NCBI RefSeq assembly: GCF_030269365.1
Contig: NZ_BSTF01000003.1
Location: 496,001-560,000 of the forward strand
Source of the DNA: Lentzea sp. NBRC 102530
GTDB taxonomy: Bacteria > Actinomycetota > Actinomycetes > Mycobacteriales > Pseudonocardiaceae
Length of the DNA stretch: 64,000 nt
Direction: 5' to 3'
Shown: positions 36,324 to 45,121 of the stretch, one piece after another
Layout: the number at the start of each line of letters is the position of its first letter
Position numbering within the stretch: the stretch's first letter is position 1
The notes under the pieces: model-generated
What the model saw: only the letters and a program-made list of their open reading frames with translations
Databases searched by the model: none
Told to the model about the DNA's origin: nothing
Made by a program: the position numbers and the translations under genes

Positions 36324-36662
36324 CTAGCCGTAGAACTCGCGAAGTTCGATCTCGTTGACGCTCTCGGTGCGGTCGTACTCGTCAGCGATCTTCCGTAGCA
36401 CGTCGTCGATCTGGTTGAACTCGGTGACGGCTCCGCTGACGCACTTCTCGATGTACGCGCGGAACTCCTCGTACTGACCCGCTTCGAAAACAGCGTTGGC
36501 GATCCCGGCACCCAGGGTTGCGAGGTCGCCCACGAAGAACGCCGGTGCGGAGAGGTACGTGTCGCGCACGGCCTGCACGATCGGCTCTGCTCTGTCGACC
36601 TTCCCCTGCCAGAGCTTGGCCTCTTCGCGCAGGTCCTGGGTGACGATCTCGTAGCCGGCCAT
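36324..36662 (-). CDS. WXG100-like small ESX protein
   Basis: A 112-residue helical protein; ATG after GGGGAGACTGAC. It has two helical halves joined by a short turn but the turn lacks a clean W-x-G; the C-terminal part EYDRTESVNEIELREFYG carries a Y-x3-D/E-like acidic end seen in ESX substrates. It is the probable partner of the longer downstream protein, 15 bp away, the usual order for ESX heterodimers. Confidence 0.7.
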   Translation of the reverse strand: MAGYEIVTQDLREEAKLWQGKVDRAEPIVQAVRDTYLSAPAFFVGDLATLGAGIANAVFEAGQYEEFRAYIEKCVSGAVTEFNQIDDVLRKIADEYDRTESVNEIELREFYG

Positions 36663-36663
36663 G

Positions 36664-37389
36664 TCAGTCTCCCCTGCCGAGGACGCGGAAATCGGTGTAG
36701 TAGTCGTCGTCTCCCTCGTCGCCACCGGTGCGCGGCCGCGGGGTCGGGCGCGGACGTTCACCGGGGTCGACGCCGAGACCGGCGCGCACGAAGAGACGCA
36801 GGACGTCCTCGGCCAGCACGGTGTCGGACGGGTTGTCGAGTGCTCGCGGGTCGCCGTTCAACGAGATCGGCCCGCCGCCGCGCAGCTGCATCGACAGGTA
36901 GCCGAGTGGGCTGCGGATCTCCGTGACGTCCGTCGACGCCGGTGCCTGCTCCCGGCGGCGGATCGCGTCGTACTCGGCGTCGATTGCGTCGAGCCGGGCT
37001 CGCGTGCTCGCCATCCACTCTTCGAGCGGCGTGTCCGTGGGGTCCGGTCTCTGCGTGGGAGGTGCGGGCTGGGTGTGGGCGTCTGGACCGCGGTGAGCGG
37101 ACTCCACGGCGATCGAGCGCTGCACAGCCGTCACGTACGTGTTGTAGACGGTGGCGGGGAAGGCTTCCGGTCGCAGCTTTTCGAACCACCGTCCGCGAAT
37201 GCGCACGTCGGTCACCATCTGGCGCCTGTCCACGACGACGGTGATGATCCCCGCCGGGTCACGGGCCTCGTACGTGTCGGCCAGCTGAAGGGCGACGCCG
37301 CCGGGATGGGTGAGTTCGGCCAGCCGCGCTCTGATCTGCGGGTTGTCCGGGACGCTCAGCTTCGCCAGCTCAATACGCCCAAGCGGCAC
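36664..37389 (-). CDS. YbaB/EbfC-like ESX-associated protein
   Basis: A 241-residue protein. The N-terminal half (about 25-95) follows the YbaB/EbfC fold: LTHPGGVALQLADTYEARDPAG, ITVVVDRRQMVTDVRIRG, then an amphipathic helix. YbaB-like EspL/EspB-type partners accompany ESX substrates in Pseudonocardiaceae. The C-terminal third is Pro/Asp/Arg-rich and low complexity. GTG start; stop one base before the WXG100-like ATG. First gene of the operon. Probably a cytoplasmic chaperone or DNA-binding partner, by family only. Confidence 0.65.
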   Translation of the reverse strand: MPLGRIELAKLSVPDNPQIRARLAELTHPGGVALQLADTYEARDPAGIITVVVDRRQMVTDVRIRGRWFEKLRPEAFPATVYNTYVTAVQRSIAVESAHRGPDAHTQPAPPTQRPDPTDTPLEEWMASTRARLDAIDAEYDAIRRREQAPASTDVTEIRSPLGYLSMQLRGGGPISLNGDPRALDNPSDTVLAEDVLRLFVRAGLGVDPGERPRPTPRPRTGGDEGDDDYYTDFRVLGRGD

Positions 37390-37496
37390 AGTGGATACCC
37401 CCGAATTCCGTAGCGATCACTGGTACGGAACGACGATAGCGAGTCGCGGAGGGGGACGCAGACGATTTGGGTGATCAACTGATTGCTTTGGGTGAG

Positions 37497-38111
37497 CTAG
37501 TCCAGCAAGGTCCAAGCCGCCGTACATGTAGCCGAAACGGTGATCTGCTGCGCCTTCAGGTTCAGCTGGTCGACCATCCCCGCCGGCCCGGCCATCTCGA
37601 ACGACGCCGCCCCGCTCATCATCCGCGGTGAGTAGTGCGCGCCACCCTCCGTGTCCCCGATGCGCAGCAACGGCCCGAGCCGCCGCCCCAGCGCCGACGC
37701 GTACCCCTCGGCCCGTCGCAACGCGTCGGCCACGGCCTCGCGCTGCGCCTCGCGGATCGCCTCGGTGTCGTCGACCAGGGTCCACGACGGACCGTTGATC
37801 CACGACGGCTCGGCCTGCACCAGCTCGGCGAGCAGGGCGTCGAGGCGTTCCAGGTCCTTCACCCAGATGACGTACTGCTGCGACGCGCGGCTGCCGACGC
37901 GCGTGTTGTTGTCCCAGTTGTCGTGCGCGGACAGCTGCCGCGACCGCACCTCGAACTCCTCGAGCAGCGGCTCCACGGCGGAGATGCGCTGGTTGAGCGT
38001 GCTCACCGCCTCGGCGCGATCGGCACCGAGCGCCTCGAACGTCACGTCCACCTGGGCGCGGTCGGCGGTCCGTTCGACCTCGCCGGTCCCCTTCGTCACG
38101 ACTTCAGCCAT
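37497..38111 (-). CDS. SIMPL-domain protein
   Basis: A 204-residue DUF541/SIMPL protein with the characteristic start TKGTGEVERTADRAQVDVTFEA and the repeated beta-alpha pattern; RMMSGAASFE and LKAQQITVSATC match the family C-terminus. Unlike most SIMPL proteins it has no signal peptide, so it is cytosolic. ATG with GGATCAC ahead. Family function is unknown, sometimes linked to stress signalling. Divergent from the AAA gene. Confidence 0.8.
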   Translation of the reverse strand: MAEVVTKGTGEVERTADRAQVDVTFEALGADRAEAVSTLNQRISAVEPLLEEFEVRSRQLSAHDNWDNNTRVGSRASQQYVIWVKDLERLDALLAELVQAEPSWINGPSWTLVDDTEAIREAQREAVADALRRAEGYASALGRRLGPLLRIGDTEGGAHYSPRMMSGAASFEMAGPAGMVDQLNLKAQQITVSATCTAAWTLLD

Positions 38112-38265
38112 GTGATCCAGCGAACCGGTACGGCCCACCATCCGCAACTATTAGGCCGTATTGTTCAATCACTAGATAAACGTAGAGAGCGGCATCCGGC
38201 CGCAATCCGAGCGATGTCTGCGCGTCTCTACGAAGGCCGCTAGAAACGCGGATACGGTGCGAGCC

Positions 38266-39459
38266 ATGGACCCGGTGCGCAACCCGTTCGTTCCCGGTGC
38301 AGGCCAGCGGCCTCCTGAGCTCGCCGGCCGGGACAAGGAAGTCGGTGCGTTCGAGGTGGTGCTCGAACGCGTGGCCCGCGGCCGTCCCGAACGCAGCCTC
38401 GTGCTGACGGGGCTGCGGGGCGTCGGCAAGACCGTGCTGCTCGGCGAGCTGCGGTCGATGGCGCTGAAGCGCGGCTGGGGTGCGGGCAAGGTCGAGGCGC
38501 GCCCCGACGCCGACCTCAGAAGGCCGCTGTCCGCGGCACTGCACCGCGCGATCCGCGACCTCGCCGTCCGCCACCGCGCACCGGACCGCGTCGAGTCCAT
38601 CCTCGGGATCCTCAAGGCGTTCGCGCTGCGGGCCGCCCCGGACGGCGCCAAGCTGCGCGACCGTTGGCAGCCCGGCATCGACGTGCCCGCGGCGAGCGGC
38701 CGCGCCGACTCCGGTGACATCGAGATCGACCTCGTCGAGCTGTTCACCGACGTCGCCGAACTCGCGCAGGACGTCGGCACGGGCGTGGCGCTGCTCATCG
38801 ACGAGATGCAGGACCTCAAGCCGGACGACATCAGCGCGTTGTGCGCGGCCTGCCACGAGTTGTCGCAGCTCGGCGCGCCGCTGGTGGTGGTCGGGGCGGG
38901 GCTGCCGCACCTGCCCGCGGTGCTGTCCGCCAGCAAGTCGTACTCGGAACGCCTCTTCCGCTACGTCCGCATCGACCGGCTGAGCCGCGAGGACGCCGAC
39001 CGCGCCGTGCTCGCCCCGGTCGACCGCGAGGACGCGGGCATCACCGACGAGGCACTGGACGCGCTGTTCGACGCGTCCGGCGGCTACCCCTACTTCATCC
39101 AGGCCTACGGCAAGGCCGCCTGGGACGCCGCGCCGGCCGATCCGATCACCGCGCTGGACGTCTCCGTGGCCGCTCCCGAGGCCGACGCCGAGCTGGCCGT
39201 GGGCTTCTTCGGCTCCCGGTACGAGCGTGCGACGCCCGCTGAACGCGAGTACCTCCGGTCGATGGCCGAGTTGACCGACGGAAAGGACGCGGGCGTCAAC
39301 ACCGCCCAGGTGGCCGACCACCTGGGTCGCAAGCCGTCGTCGCTGTCGCCCGCGCGGGACTCGCTCATCAAGAAAGGCCTGGTCTACAGCGCGGAACGGG
39401 GTCAGATCGCGTTCACCGTGCCGCACTTCGGGCGGTTCCTGCTCGGCCGTGAGGAGTGA
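38266..39459 (+). CDS. AAA-type ATPase with C-terminal winged helix
   Basis: A 397-residue ATPase. Walker A TGLRGVGKTVLL near residue 48, Walker B VALLIDEMQDL near 175, sensor Asn/Asp region around PLVVVGAGLPHLP (a signature of ORC1/CDC6-like and AAA_16 proteins), then a helical lid and a C-terminal winged helix with VNTAQVADHLGRKPSSLSPA. Similar proteins occur as stand-alone ATPases in many actinobacteria; their role is not established. Start ATG chosen over a GTG three codons upstream. AT-rich 154-bp gap ahead shared with the SIMPL gene. Confidence 0.8.
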   Translation: MDPVRNPFVPGAGQRPPELAGRDKEVGAFEVVLERVARGRPERSLVLTGLRGVGKTVLLGELRSMALKRGWGAGKVEARPDADLRRPLSAALHRAIRDLAVRHRAPDRVESILGILKAFALRAAPDGAKLRDRWQPGIDVPAASGRADSGDIEIDLVELFTDVAELAQDVGTGVALLIDEMQDLKPDDISALCAACHELSQLGAPLVVVGAGLPHLPAVLSASKSYSERLFRYVRIDRLSREDADRAVLAPVDREDAGITDEALDALFDASGGYPYFIQAYGKAAWDAAPADPITALDVSVAAPEADAELAVGFFGSRYERATPAEREYLRSMAELTDGKDAGVNTAQVADHLGRKPSSLSPARDSLIKKGLVYSAERGQIAFTVPHFGRFLLGREE

Positions 39460-39617
39460 CGGCGGCCACCTACAGTTGTCCGGCCGTCCACGTTGTCAGC
39501 CGATGATTCATCGGCATGTGCCCCACCTCACCGGATAATCGCGTGCTTTCACGCGCGTGAAGGTGCATACTTGGGTTACCAACCAAACAGACCTCACAGA
39601 GGGAAGTGCAGACCGAG

Positions 39618-39764
39618 ATGAACTTCGCAGCGAAGCTCCGCGCCCGTCGTGCCGAGGCGCGCAACCGGAAGGCCGTGGCTCGCGCGATCGACATGGCGAC
39701 CACCCCGTCCATGCGTCACGAGCTGATGGCCATCGCCCAGGCTCAGGTCACCACCCTGCGCTGA
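39618..39764 (+). CDS. 48-residue basic helical protein
   Basis: A short gene, 48 residues, ATG preceded by AGGGAAGTGCAGACC. The product begins MNFAAKLRARRAEARNRK and continues with an amphipathic helix ending near AQVTTLR. The N-terminal half is strongly basic. Small proteins with this beginning are conserved in Pseudonocardiaceae as far as I recall, but I cannot check that here. A perfect hairpin terminator at 39823 follows, so it has its own transcript. Function unknown; nucleic-acid binding is possible from charge. Confidence 0.6.
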   Translation: MNFAAKLRARRAEARNRKAVARAIDMATTPSMRHELMAIAQAQVTTLR

Positions 39765-39822
39765 ATCTGAAGAAGACCCGGCACTCGCACGGCGCCCCGT
39801 TCGCGAGTGCCTCCCTACGGGA

Positions 39823-39854
39823 ACCCCTGGAGCACCTCCCGCGCTCCAGGGGTT
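39823..39854 (+). terminator. terminator of the 48-residue-protein gene
   Basis: AACCCCTGGAGC (39823-39834) and GCTCCAGGGGTT (39843-39854) form a 12-bp perfect stem with an 8-base loop, then TCATTCTGTT. A weaker hairpin GGCACTCGC/GCGAGTGCC (39781-39812) lies just upstream. Confidence 0.85.
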
Positions 39855-39932
39855 TCATTCTGTTAAACGTGATCCACGCCACAGTACGATGGCGTTGTAA
39901 CAGCGCACGTCGGTCCGCCGATGTCACTGTTG

Positions 39933-39977
39933 ACCTCGCGGTGCTGTCGGACCCCCGACCTGGCAGCACCGCGAGGT
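39933..39977 (+). terminator. terminator-like leader hairpin before the dehydrogenase gene
   Basis: ACCTCGCGGTGCTG (39933-39946) pairs perfectly with CAGCACCGCGAGGT (39964-39977), with an inner TCGG/CCGA pairing, then TTTCTTGTTT. A promoter-like pair TTAAAC (39863-39868) and TACGAT (39885-39890) with 16 bp between lies upstream. It could end a short RNA of about 80 nt or act as attenuator for the gene starting at 39997. Confidence 0.7.
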
Positions 39978-39996
39978 TTCTTGTTTGCTGGGGGAC

Positions 39997-40848
39997 ATGA
40001 AGATCGCCGTGCTCGGCACCGGCCTCATGGGTGCCCCCATCGCAGCCAACCTCGCCGCGGCCGGACACGACGTCCGGGTCTGGAACCGCACGCGTGCGAA
40101 GGCCGAACCGCTCGCCGCTCGGGGCGCCACCGTCCTCGACACACCCGCCGAGGCCGTCGAAGGCGTCGAGGTCGTGCTGACGGTCCTCAACGACGGCCCC
40201 ACCGTCACCACCACCATGCAGGCCGCCGCGCCGTCACTGCCGCACGACGCGGTGTGGGTGCAGGCGTCCACGGTCGGTGTCGACGCCACGGAGGACCACA
40301 TCGCGCTCGCCCGGTCGCTCGGGCTGGAGTTCGTGGACGCACCGGTGCTCGGCAGCACCAAACCGGCGGCCGAGGGCAAGCTCGTCGTGCTCGCGTCCGG
40401 CGCCGAGGGGCTCCGTCCGCGCGTGCAGCCCGTTTTCGACGTGATCGGCGCACGCACGATGTGGGTGGGCGAGGCCGGCCAGTCGTCCCGGCTGAAGCTC
40501 GTCGCGAACAGCTGGGTGCTCGCGCTGACCGCCGCGGTCGGCGAGGCCGTGTCGCTCGCGGAGGCGTCCGGGCTCGACCCGAAGCTGTTCCTGGAGGCCA
40601 TGTCCGGCGGTGCGATCGACACCCCGTACCTGCAGATGAAGGGCGGCGCGATCATCGCCCGCTCGTTCGACCCGGCGTTCACCGTGGAGAACGCGCTGAA
40701 GGACGCCCGCCTCGTCGGTGAGGCCGCGGACCGGGCGAAGGTGCGCCTGGACGTCGCACAGGCCTCCGCCGAACGCCTCAAGCGCGCGGTCGACGGTGGT
40801 CACGGCGACAAGGACATGGCCGCGTCCTACTTCGCGAGCTACGAATAA
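39997..40848 (+). CDS. beta-hydroxyacid dehydrogenase (3-hydroxyisobutyrate dehydrogenase-like)
   Basis: A 283-residue NAD(P) enzyme: Rossmann motif GTGLMGAPIA at 8-17, QASTVG and VDAPVLGSTKPAAEG as substrate loops, and the catalytic Lys in RLKLVANSW near 168. The family covers 3-hydroxyisobutyrate, tartronate semialdehyde and 6-phosphogluconate-like substrates; the present substrate is not identifiable. ATG after GGGGGAC. Preceded by a terminator-like leader hairpin. Confidence 0.9.
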   Translation: MKIAVLGTGLMGAPIAANLAAAGHDVRVWNRTRAKAEPLAARGATVLDTPAEAVEGVEVVLTVLNDGPTVTTTMQAAAPSLPHDAVWVQASTVGVDATEDHIALARSLGLEFVDAPVLGSTKPAAEGKLVVLASGAEGLRPRVQPVFDVIGARTMWVGEAGQSSRLKLVANSWVLALTAAVGEAVSLAEASGLDPKLFLEAMSGGAIDTPYLQMKGGAIIARSFDPAFTVENALKDARLVGEAADRAKVRLDVAQASAERLKRAVDGGHGDKDMAASYFASYE

Positions 40849-40902
40849 CCCCCGACGATCGGCGGGTCCGGCGGGGCGTGCGGGCTCAATAGTTTGGCCT
40901 GT

Positions 40903-42282
40903 GTGAACAGACTCGCACGCTCCCTGCTGGCGTTCGGCCTGGCATCGGCGCAGGTCGTGGCCACCGCCGCAGTCGTGTCCGCCGCACCCGACATCAAGGA
41001 CCGCATCGCCGCCATCCCCGGCGTGCGGATCATCAGCGAGGGGACGTCCGGCACCGCGCGGACGTTCGTCCTCGGCATCCAGCAGCCCGCCGACCACCGC
41101 AGGTCGCGCGGGCAGCGGTTCGAACAGCGCTTCTCCTTGCTGCACAAGGCCGAGTCCAAGCCGATGGTGCTGCACACCACCGGCTACCACCTGCCCGGCT
41201 CGGTCAGCCCGTCCGAGCCCGCCCGGCTCGTCGACGGCAACCAGATCAGCGTCGAGCAGCGGTTCTTCTCGCCGTCGCGGCCCGCGCCCGCCGACTGGGA
41301 CGACCTGAACATCTGGCAGGCCGCCAACGACCACCACCGGATCGTGCTGGCGTTCAAGAAGATCTACGGCGCGAAGTGGCTGTCGACGGGTGCCAGCAAG
41401 GGCGGCATGACGTCGATCTACCACCGCCGGTTCTTCCCGCGCGACGTCGACGCGACCATCGCGTACGTGGCGCCGAACGACGTGGTGAACGACCGCGACG
41501 TCTACGGGAAGTTCATCAGGGAGGTCGGCGACGACCCGTCGTGCAACCGCCGCCTGGAAGGCGTCCAGCGCCAGATCCTGGAGCACCGCGACGAGTTCGT
41601 GGCGCGCCTGGAAGCCAAGGGCTACACGTACGAGCAGTTCGGCAACGCCCACCGCGCGCTCGAGGTGCTCGTGCTCGACACGCCGTTCACGTTCTGGCAG
41701 TACGGCACGCAGTCGCAGTGCGCGCTGGTGCCGGGCGCCGGTGCGTCCGTGGACGACCTGTGGAAGTTCATCGACGCCACCGTGGGCTTCGACTTCTACA
41801 CCGACGCGGGCGTGGCGCCCTACGACACCTACTACTACCAGGCGGGAACGCAGCTCGGCTGGCCCGAGGCCGACGAGTCCGCGGTGCGCGACCTGTTGCG
41901 CTACCCCGGTTCCAGCGTGCCGCGCACGATGGTCCCCGCGTCGGTCGAGTTCCCGCGCTTCGACAAGCACACCATGGCCGACATCGACCGCTGGGTGCGC
42001 CACCAGGGCTCGCGGCTGCTGTTCGTGAACGGCGAGAACGACCCGTGGAGCGCCGAACCGTTCACGCTCGGCCGCGGCACACGCGACTCGCTGTCGTTCA
42101 CCGTCCCGGCCGGCAACCACGGCGCGAACATCGCCCGCCTGCCCGAAGCGGACCGTGCCGCGGCGACGGCGGCCGTCCTGCGCTGGGCCGGGGTTTCCGC
42201 CGCGCCGCGGACGTTGTCGGTGCCGGCGTCGGCCGAGGAGGGCCCCGACTCGCTCGAAGCGCTGCGGGCTCGCCGGGGCTGA
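40903..42282 (+). CDS. secreted tripeptidyl-peptidase-like S37 protease (PS-10)
   Basis: A 459-residue secreted serine peptidase. Signal peptide about 1-28 (cut after VSAA). The nucleophile motif GASKGGMTSIYHRRFFP (Ser near 160) followed by YVAPNDVV is characteristic of family S37 from Streptomyces; the Asp and His of the triad are likely in NGENDPWSAEP and AGNHGAN in the C-terminal third. It removes N-terminal di- or tripeptides in characterised relatives. GTG start without a strong ribosome site; a -10-like AATAGT (40888-40893) lies about 10 bp ahead, so a leaderless mRNA is possible. Confidence 0.85.
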   Translation: MNRLARSLLAFGLASAQVVATAAVVSAAPDIKDRIAAIPGVRIISEGTSGTARTFVLGIQQPADHRRSRGQRFEQRFSLLHKAESKPMVLHTTGYHLPGSVSPSEPARLVDGNQISVEQRFFSPSRPAPADWDDLNIWQAANDHHRIVLAFKKIYGAKWLSTGASKGGMTSIYHRRFFPRDVDATIAYVAPNDVVNDRDVYGKFIREVGDDPSCNRRLEGVQRQILEHRDEFVARLEAKGYTYEQFGNAHRALEVLVLDTPFTFWQYGTQSQCALVPGAGASVDDLWKFIDATVGFDFYTDAGVAPYDTYYYQAGTQLGWPEADESAVRDLLRYPGSSVPRTMVPASVEFPRFDKHTMADIDRWVRHQGSRLLFVNGENDPWSAEPFTLGRGTRDSLSFTVPAGNHGANIARLPEADRAAATAAVLRWAGVSAAPRTLSVPASAEEGPDSLEALRARRG

Positions 42283-42296
42283 GGCACGCTGGAGGC

Positions 42297-42641
42297 GTGC
42301 AGCCGTTGCTCGTGGTCGACGCAGCCAACGTCGTGGGGTCGGTCCCCGACGGGTGGTGGCGCGACCGGGCGGGCGCGGCTGAACGCCTCCGCGACGCGCT
42401 GCGGGGCCGGGACGAGGAGGTGGTCCTGGTCGTGGAAGGCAAGGCGCGCACCGTTCCCTCGATCCCCGACGTCCGGGTCGTCTCCGCCCCGGGAGAAGGC
42501 GACGACACGATCGTCGAGGTGGTCCGCACCGAAGGCGCGGGCCGTCCCGTGACGGTGGTGACCGCCGACCGGGAGTTGCGCGCGCGGGTGATCGCGCTGG
42601 GAGCCGAGGTGGCCGGACCCACCTCGATCCCGCGCCGTTAG
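42297..42641 (+). CDS. NYN/PIN-like ribonuclease-domain protein
   Basis: A 114-residue protein beginning QPLLVVDAANVVGSVPDGWW, with the NYN/PIN acid Asp early, VVLVVEGKAR in the middle and VVTADRELRARV near the end, the three acidic strands of the PIN-like fold. Such stand-alone NYN proteins in actinobacteria are uncharacterised. GTG start very close to GGAGG (short spacing); start somewhat uncertain. It follows the S37 protease gene by 14 bp and may be cotranscribed. The stop overlaps the convergent HAD gene by 4 bp. Confidence 0.75.
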   Translation: MQPLLVVDAANVVGSVPDGWWRDRAGAAERLRDALRGRDEEVVLVVEGKARTVPSIPDVRVVSAPGEGDDTIVEVVRTEGAGRPVTVVTADRELRARVIALGAEVAGPTSIPRR

Positions 42642-43411
42642 AGGCGGAAGAGCCGTTCCAGCACCTGCGCCACGCCGTCCTCGGTGTTGGGCGGCGCGTG
42701 GTTGCGGCAGGCCTGCTTCACCACCGGGTGCGCGTTGCCCATCGCGTAGGCCGTGCCGGCCCACCCGAGCACCGACAGGTCGTTGGGCATGTCCCCGAAC
42801 GCGACGACCTCGCTCTGCGCGATGCCCCTGGTGGTGCACAACGACTCGAGCGTCGCCGCCTTGGACACCCCGGGCGGACTGATCTCCAGCAACCCGAGCC
42901 CGCCGGAGTGCGTGACCGACACGTGCTGTCCGACGGCCTCCCTGGCGACCTCCATCATCTGGTCGCTCTCGCCGTCCGGTGCCCAGGCGAGCATCTGCAC
43001 GACCTGGTGCGCCTCGTCGATGACGTGGTCGAGCAACTCCAGTGTCCGATGTGGATTGCCGGGCCCGAAACCCTGGAAACCGGGCTCCGCCAACACCTCC
43101 AGCCCGGTCTCGACCGCGATGCCGACGTTCGGGATCACCTCGGCCAGCGCCTCCGACACCTTGCGCACCACGTCGAACGGCACCGTCTGCGCGTGCGTGA
43201 TCTCGCGGTTCGTCAGGTCGTAGATCATCGCCCCGTTGGAGCAGATCGCGGTTCCGGTGAGGTTCAGGTCCTGCACGAACCGCGGCGGCCGCGCCGTCAC
43301 CACCACGACATCGGCGCTGACGGCGTCGAGCGTGGCGCGCGTGCGGTCGCTCAACACGCCACCGGGGTGCAGCAGCGTCCCGTCGAGGTCGGTCGCGATC
43401 AGCCTGATCAT
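42638..43411 (-). CDS. HAD-superfamily hydrolase (Cof type)
   Basis: A 257-residue phosphatase with the HAD motifs DLDGTLL (8-14), TARPPR near 40, Lys in VSKAATLESL and the C-terminal GDMPNDLSVL with both acidic residues. The large cap of the Cof/IIB type lies between. Substrate probably a sugar phosphate or nucleotide. Stand-alone gene, convergent with the NYN gene by 4 bp. Confidence 0.9.
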   Translation of the reverse strand: MIRLIATDLDGTLLHPGGVLSDRTRATLDAVSADVVVVTARPPRFVQDLNLTGTAICSNGAMIYDLTNREITHAQTVPFDVVRKVSEALAEVIPNVGIAVETGLEVLAEPGFQGFGPGNPHRTLELLDHVIDEAHQVVQMLAWAPDGESDQMMEVAREAVGQHVSVTHSGGLGLLEISPPGVSKAATLESLCTTRGIAQSEVVAFGDMPNDLSVLGWAGTAYAMGNAHPVVKQACRNHAPPNTEDGVAQVLERLFRL

Positions 43412-43418
43412 CGCCCGA

Positions 43419-44090
43419 TTATCGGGGCCGTTGCTCGCGGGCGAGAAGACCTGAGACGGTCACCTCCGTGGTGCGGCGCACGACGTCGGCGAAGTCGACG
43501 CACATGACGGCCAGGGCCGGATCGGCGGCGTAGGCGTCGAGAACCGCCTGCGGGGGTCGGCTGCCCGGCCAGGCGGCGACCGCGATCAGCATGACCGTCT
43601 GCATCAGCGCGGCGGCGTCCTCGTCGCCCAGTTCGGGCAGGTGCCGTGCGGTGAGCCGGACGAGCCCCTGCAGGTAGCCGTGGACGGCGCGCTTGTGCCG
43701 CAACGCGGTCTCGGCGGAGATGTTGCGTTCCAGCACCGTCGACTGGGCGCTGATCAGGTCGCACAGCACCGGGCGGCGTACCAGGGAGGAGGCCAGGAGC
43801 GCGGCCAGCCGGTCTCCGCGCTCACGGGCGGAGCCGTCGCCGCCGACCTCCGCGGACTCCAGTTCGGTGATCCACTCCGCGACCTCCGCCTCCAGCAGGT
43901 CGAGCAGCACGGCCTCCCGGGACTCGAAGTAGCGCAGGACGTTGGCCTTGGCGAGGCACACCCGGCGGCTGAGCGCGGTGAGGGTCAGGTCGGCGACCGG
44001 CACCTCGGTGAGCATCGCGGCCGCGGTGGCGAGGATCTGCCGCCGCCGTTCGCCGCGCTGCTCGTCGGTCCGCGCCCGCTGGAAGCTCAT
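43419..44090 (-). CDS. TetR-family regulator
   Basis: A 223-residue TetR protein with HTH about 18-63 (ILATAAAMLTEVPVADLTLT, CLAKANVLRYFESREAVLLD). The start at MSFQRARTDE is chosen; an ATG 9 bp upstream is also in frame. Divergent from an SDR gene, with three direct repeats between, so it likely represses that gene. The C-terminal domain is the common TetR_C type; effector unknown. Confidence 0.88.
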   Translation of the reverse strand: MSFQRARTDEQRGERRRQILATAAAMLTEVPVADLTLTALSRRVCLAKANVLRYFESREAVLLDLLEAEVAEWITELESAEVGGDGSARERGDRLAALLASSLVRRPVLCDLISAQSTVLERNISAETALRHKRAVHGYLQGLVRLTARHLPELGDEDAAALMQTVMLIAVAAWPGSRPPQAVLDAYAADPALAVMCVDFADVVRRTTEVTVSGLLAREQRPR

Positions 44091-44104
44091 GTCCCGCATG
44101 TTAC

Positions 44105-44174
44105 AGACCGACGGTACTTTACTAAGAGACCGATGGTCCGTTATATTGGAGGCATAAGAGACCGGCAGTACTTA
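44105..44174. promoter_or_regulatory. triplicated operator between tetR and SDR genes
   Basis: Three direct copies of a 16-17-bp element: AGACCGACGGTACTTTA (44105-44121), AGACCGATGGTCCGTTA (44127-44143) and AGACCGGCAGTACTTA (44159-44174), starting 22 and 32 bp apart. The middle copy contains the palindrome GACCGATGGTC. The set covers the whole divergent promoter. Confidence 0.8.
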
Positions 44175-44187
44175 ATGGGGAGCGGCC

Positions 44188-45099
44188 ATGTACGAGGTTC
44201 CTGACCAGCACGGCAAGCGCATCGTCGTCACCGGAGCGAACAGCGGCACCGGCAAGGAGGCGGCCAAGCGCCTCGCCGGAGCGGGAGCCGAGGTCGTGCT
44301 CGCGGTGCGCACCGAGGCCAAGGGCGAGCAGGCGAAGGCGGAGATCCTCGCCGCCCACCCCGGCGCCGTGCTGGAGGTCCGGCGGCTCGACCTGGCCGAC
44401 CAGTCGTCGGTGCGCGCGTTCGCCGAGGAGCTGACCGGGCCGGTGGACGTGCTGGTCAACAACGCGGGTGTGATGAACGTGCCCGCGCGGACCGAGACCG
44501 CCGACGGGTTCGAACTCCAGATGGCCAGCAACTTCCTCGGCCCGTTCGCGCTGACCGCGCTCCTGCTGCCGACGCTGCTGGCCGCACCCGCGCCGAGGGT
44601 CGTGACGATGGCCAGCGGCGCCGCGTACCGCGGCCGGATCGACCTCGGCGACCTGCAGTCCCGCCGCCGGTACAGCCCGACCCTGACCTACGCGCACTCG
44701 AAGCTGGCGGACCTGCTGCTGATGGTGCGGCTGGCCGACCTCGCGGCCGAGCACGGCTGGCCGCTGCTCTCGGTCGGCGCGCACCCCGGCTACACGCGCA
44801 CCAACCTGATGACCTCGGGTCCGCACCTCAACGGCGGCAAGCCCGGTCTCGTCGAGTCGATCGGGTACCGGGTCGTGCCCTCGCAGGGCGTCGAGCAGGG
44901 CACCGAACCGCTGCTGTTCGCGGCGGCCGATCCCGGCGCGGTCGCCGGCGGCTACTACGGGCCGCGCTGGGCCCTCGTCGGTCCGACCAGGCCCGCCTCG
45001 ATGCCCAAGGCCGCGCGGGACAAGGCGCTCGCCGCCCGCCTGTGGGCCGAGGCGGAACGGCTCACCGGCACGTCGGTGGAGGCGGTGACGCGGCGGTGA
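44188..45099 (+). CDS. short-chain dehydrogenase/reductase
   Basis: A 303-residue SDR with cofactor motif TGANSGTG near 15-22, NNAG near 91, catalytic Ser in TMASG and YAHSK (Tyr-x3-Lys) near 169. It matches the actinobacterial oxidoreductase group often paired with a divergent TetR. ATG after GGGGAGC. Substrate unknown, probably a ketone or alcohol that is also the TetR ligand. Confidence 0.9.
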   Translation: MYEVPDQHGKRIVVTGANSGTGKEAAKRLAGAGAEVVLAVRTEAKGEQAKAEILAAHPGAVLEVRRLDLADQSSVRAFAEELTGPVDVLVNNAGVMNVPARTETADGFELQMASNFLGPFALTALLLPTLLAAPAPRVVTMASGAAYRGRIDLGDLQSRRRYSPTLTYAHSKLADLLLMVRLADLAAEHGWPLLSVGAHPGYTRTNLMTSGPHLNGGKPGLVESIGYRVVPSQGVEQGTEPLLFAAADPGAVAGGYYGPRWALVGPTRPASMPKAARDKALAARLWAEAERLTGTSVEAVTRR

Positions 45100-45121
45100 G
45101 AATTTCGGGCAGGATCGAATC

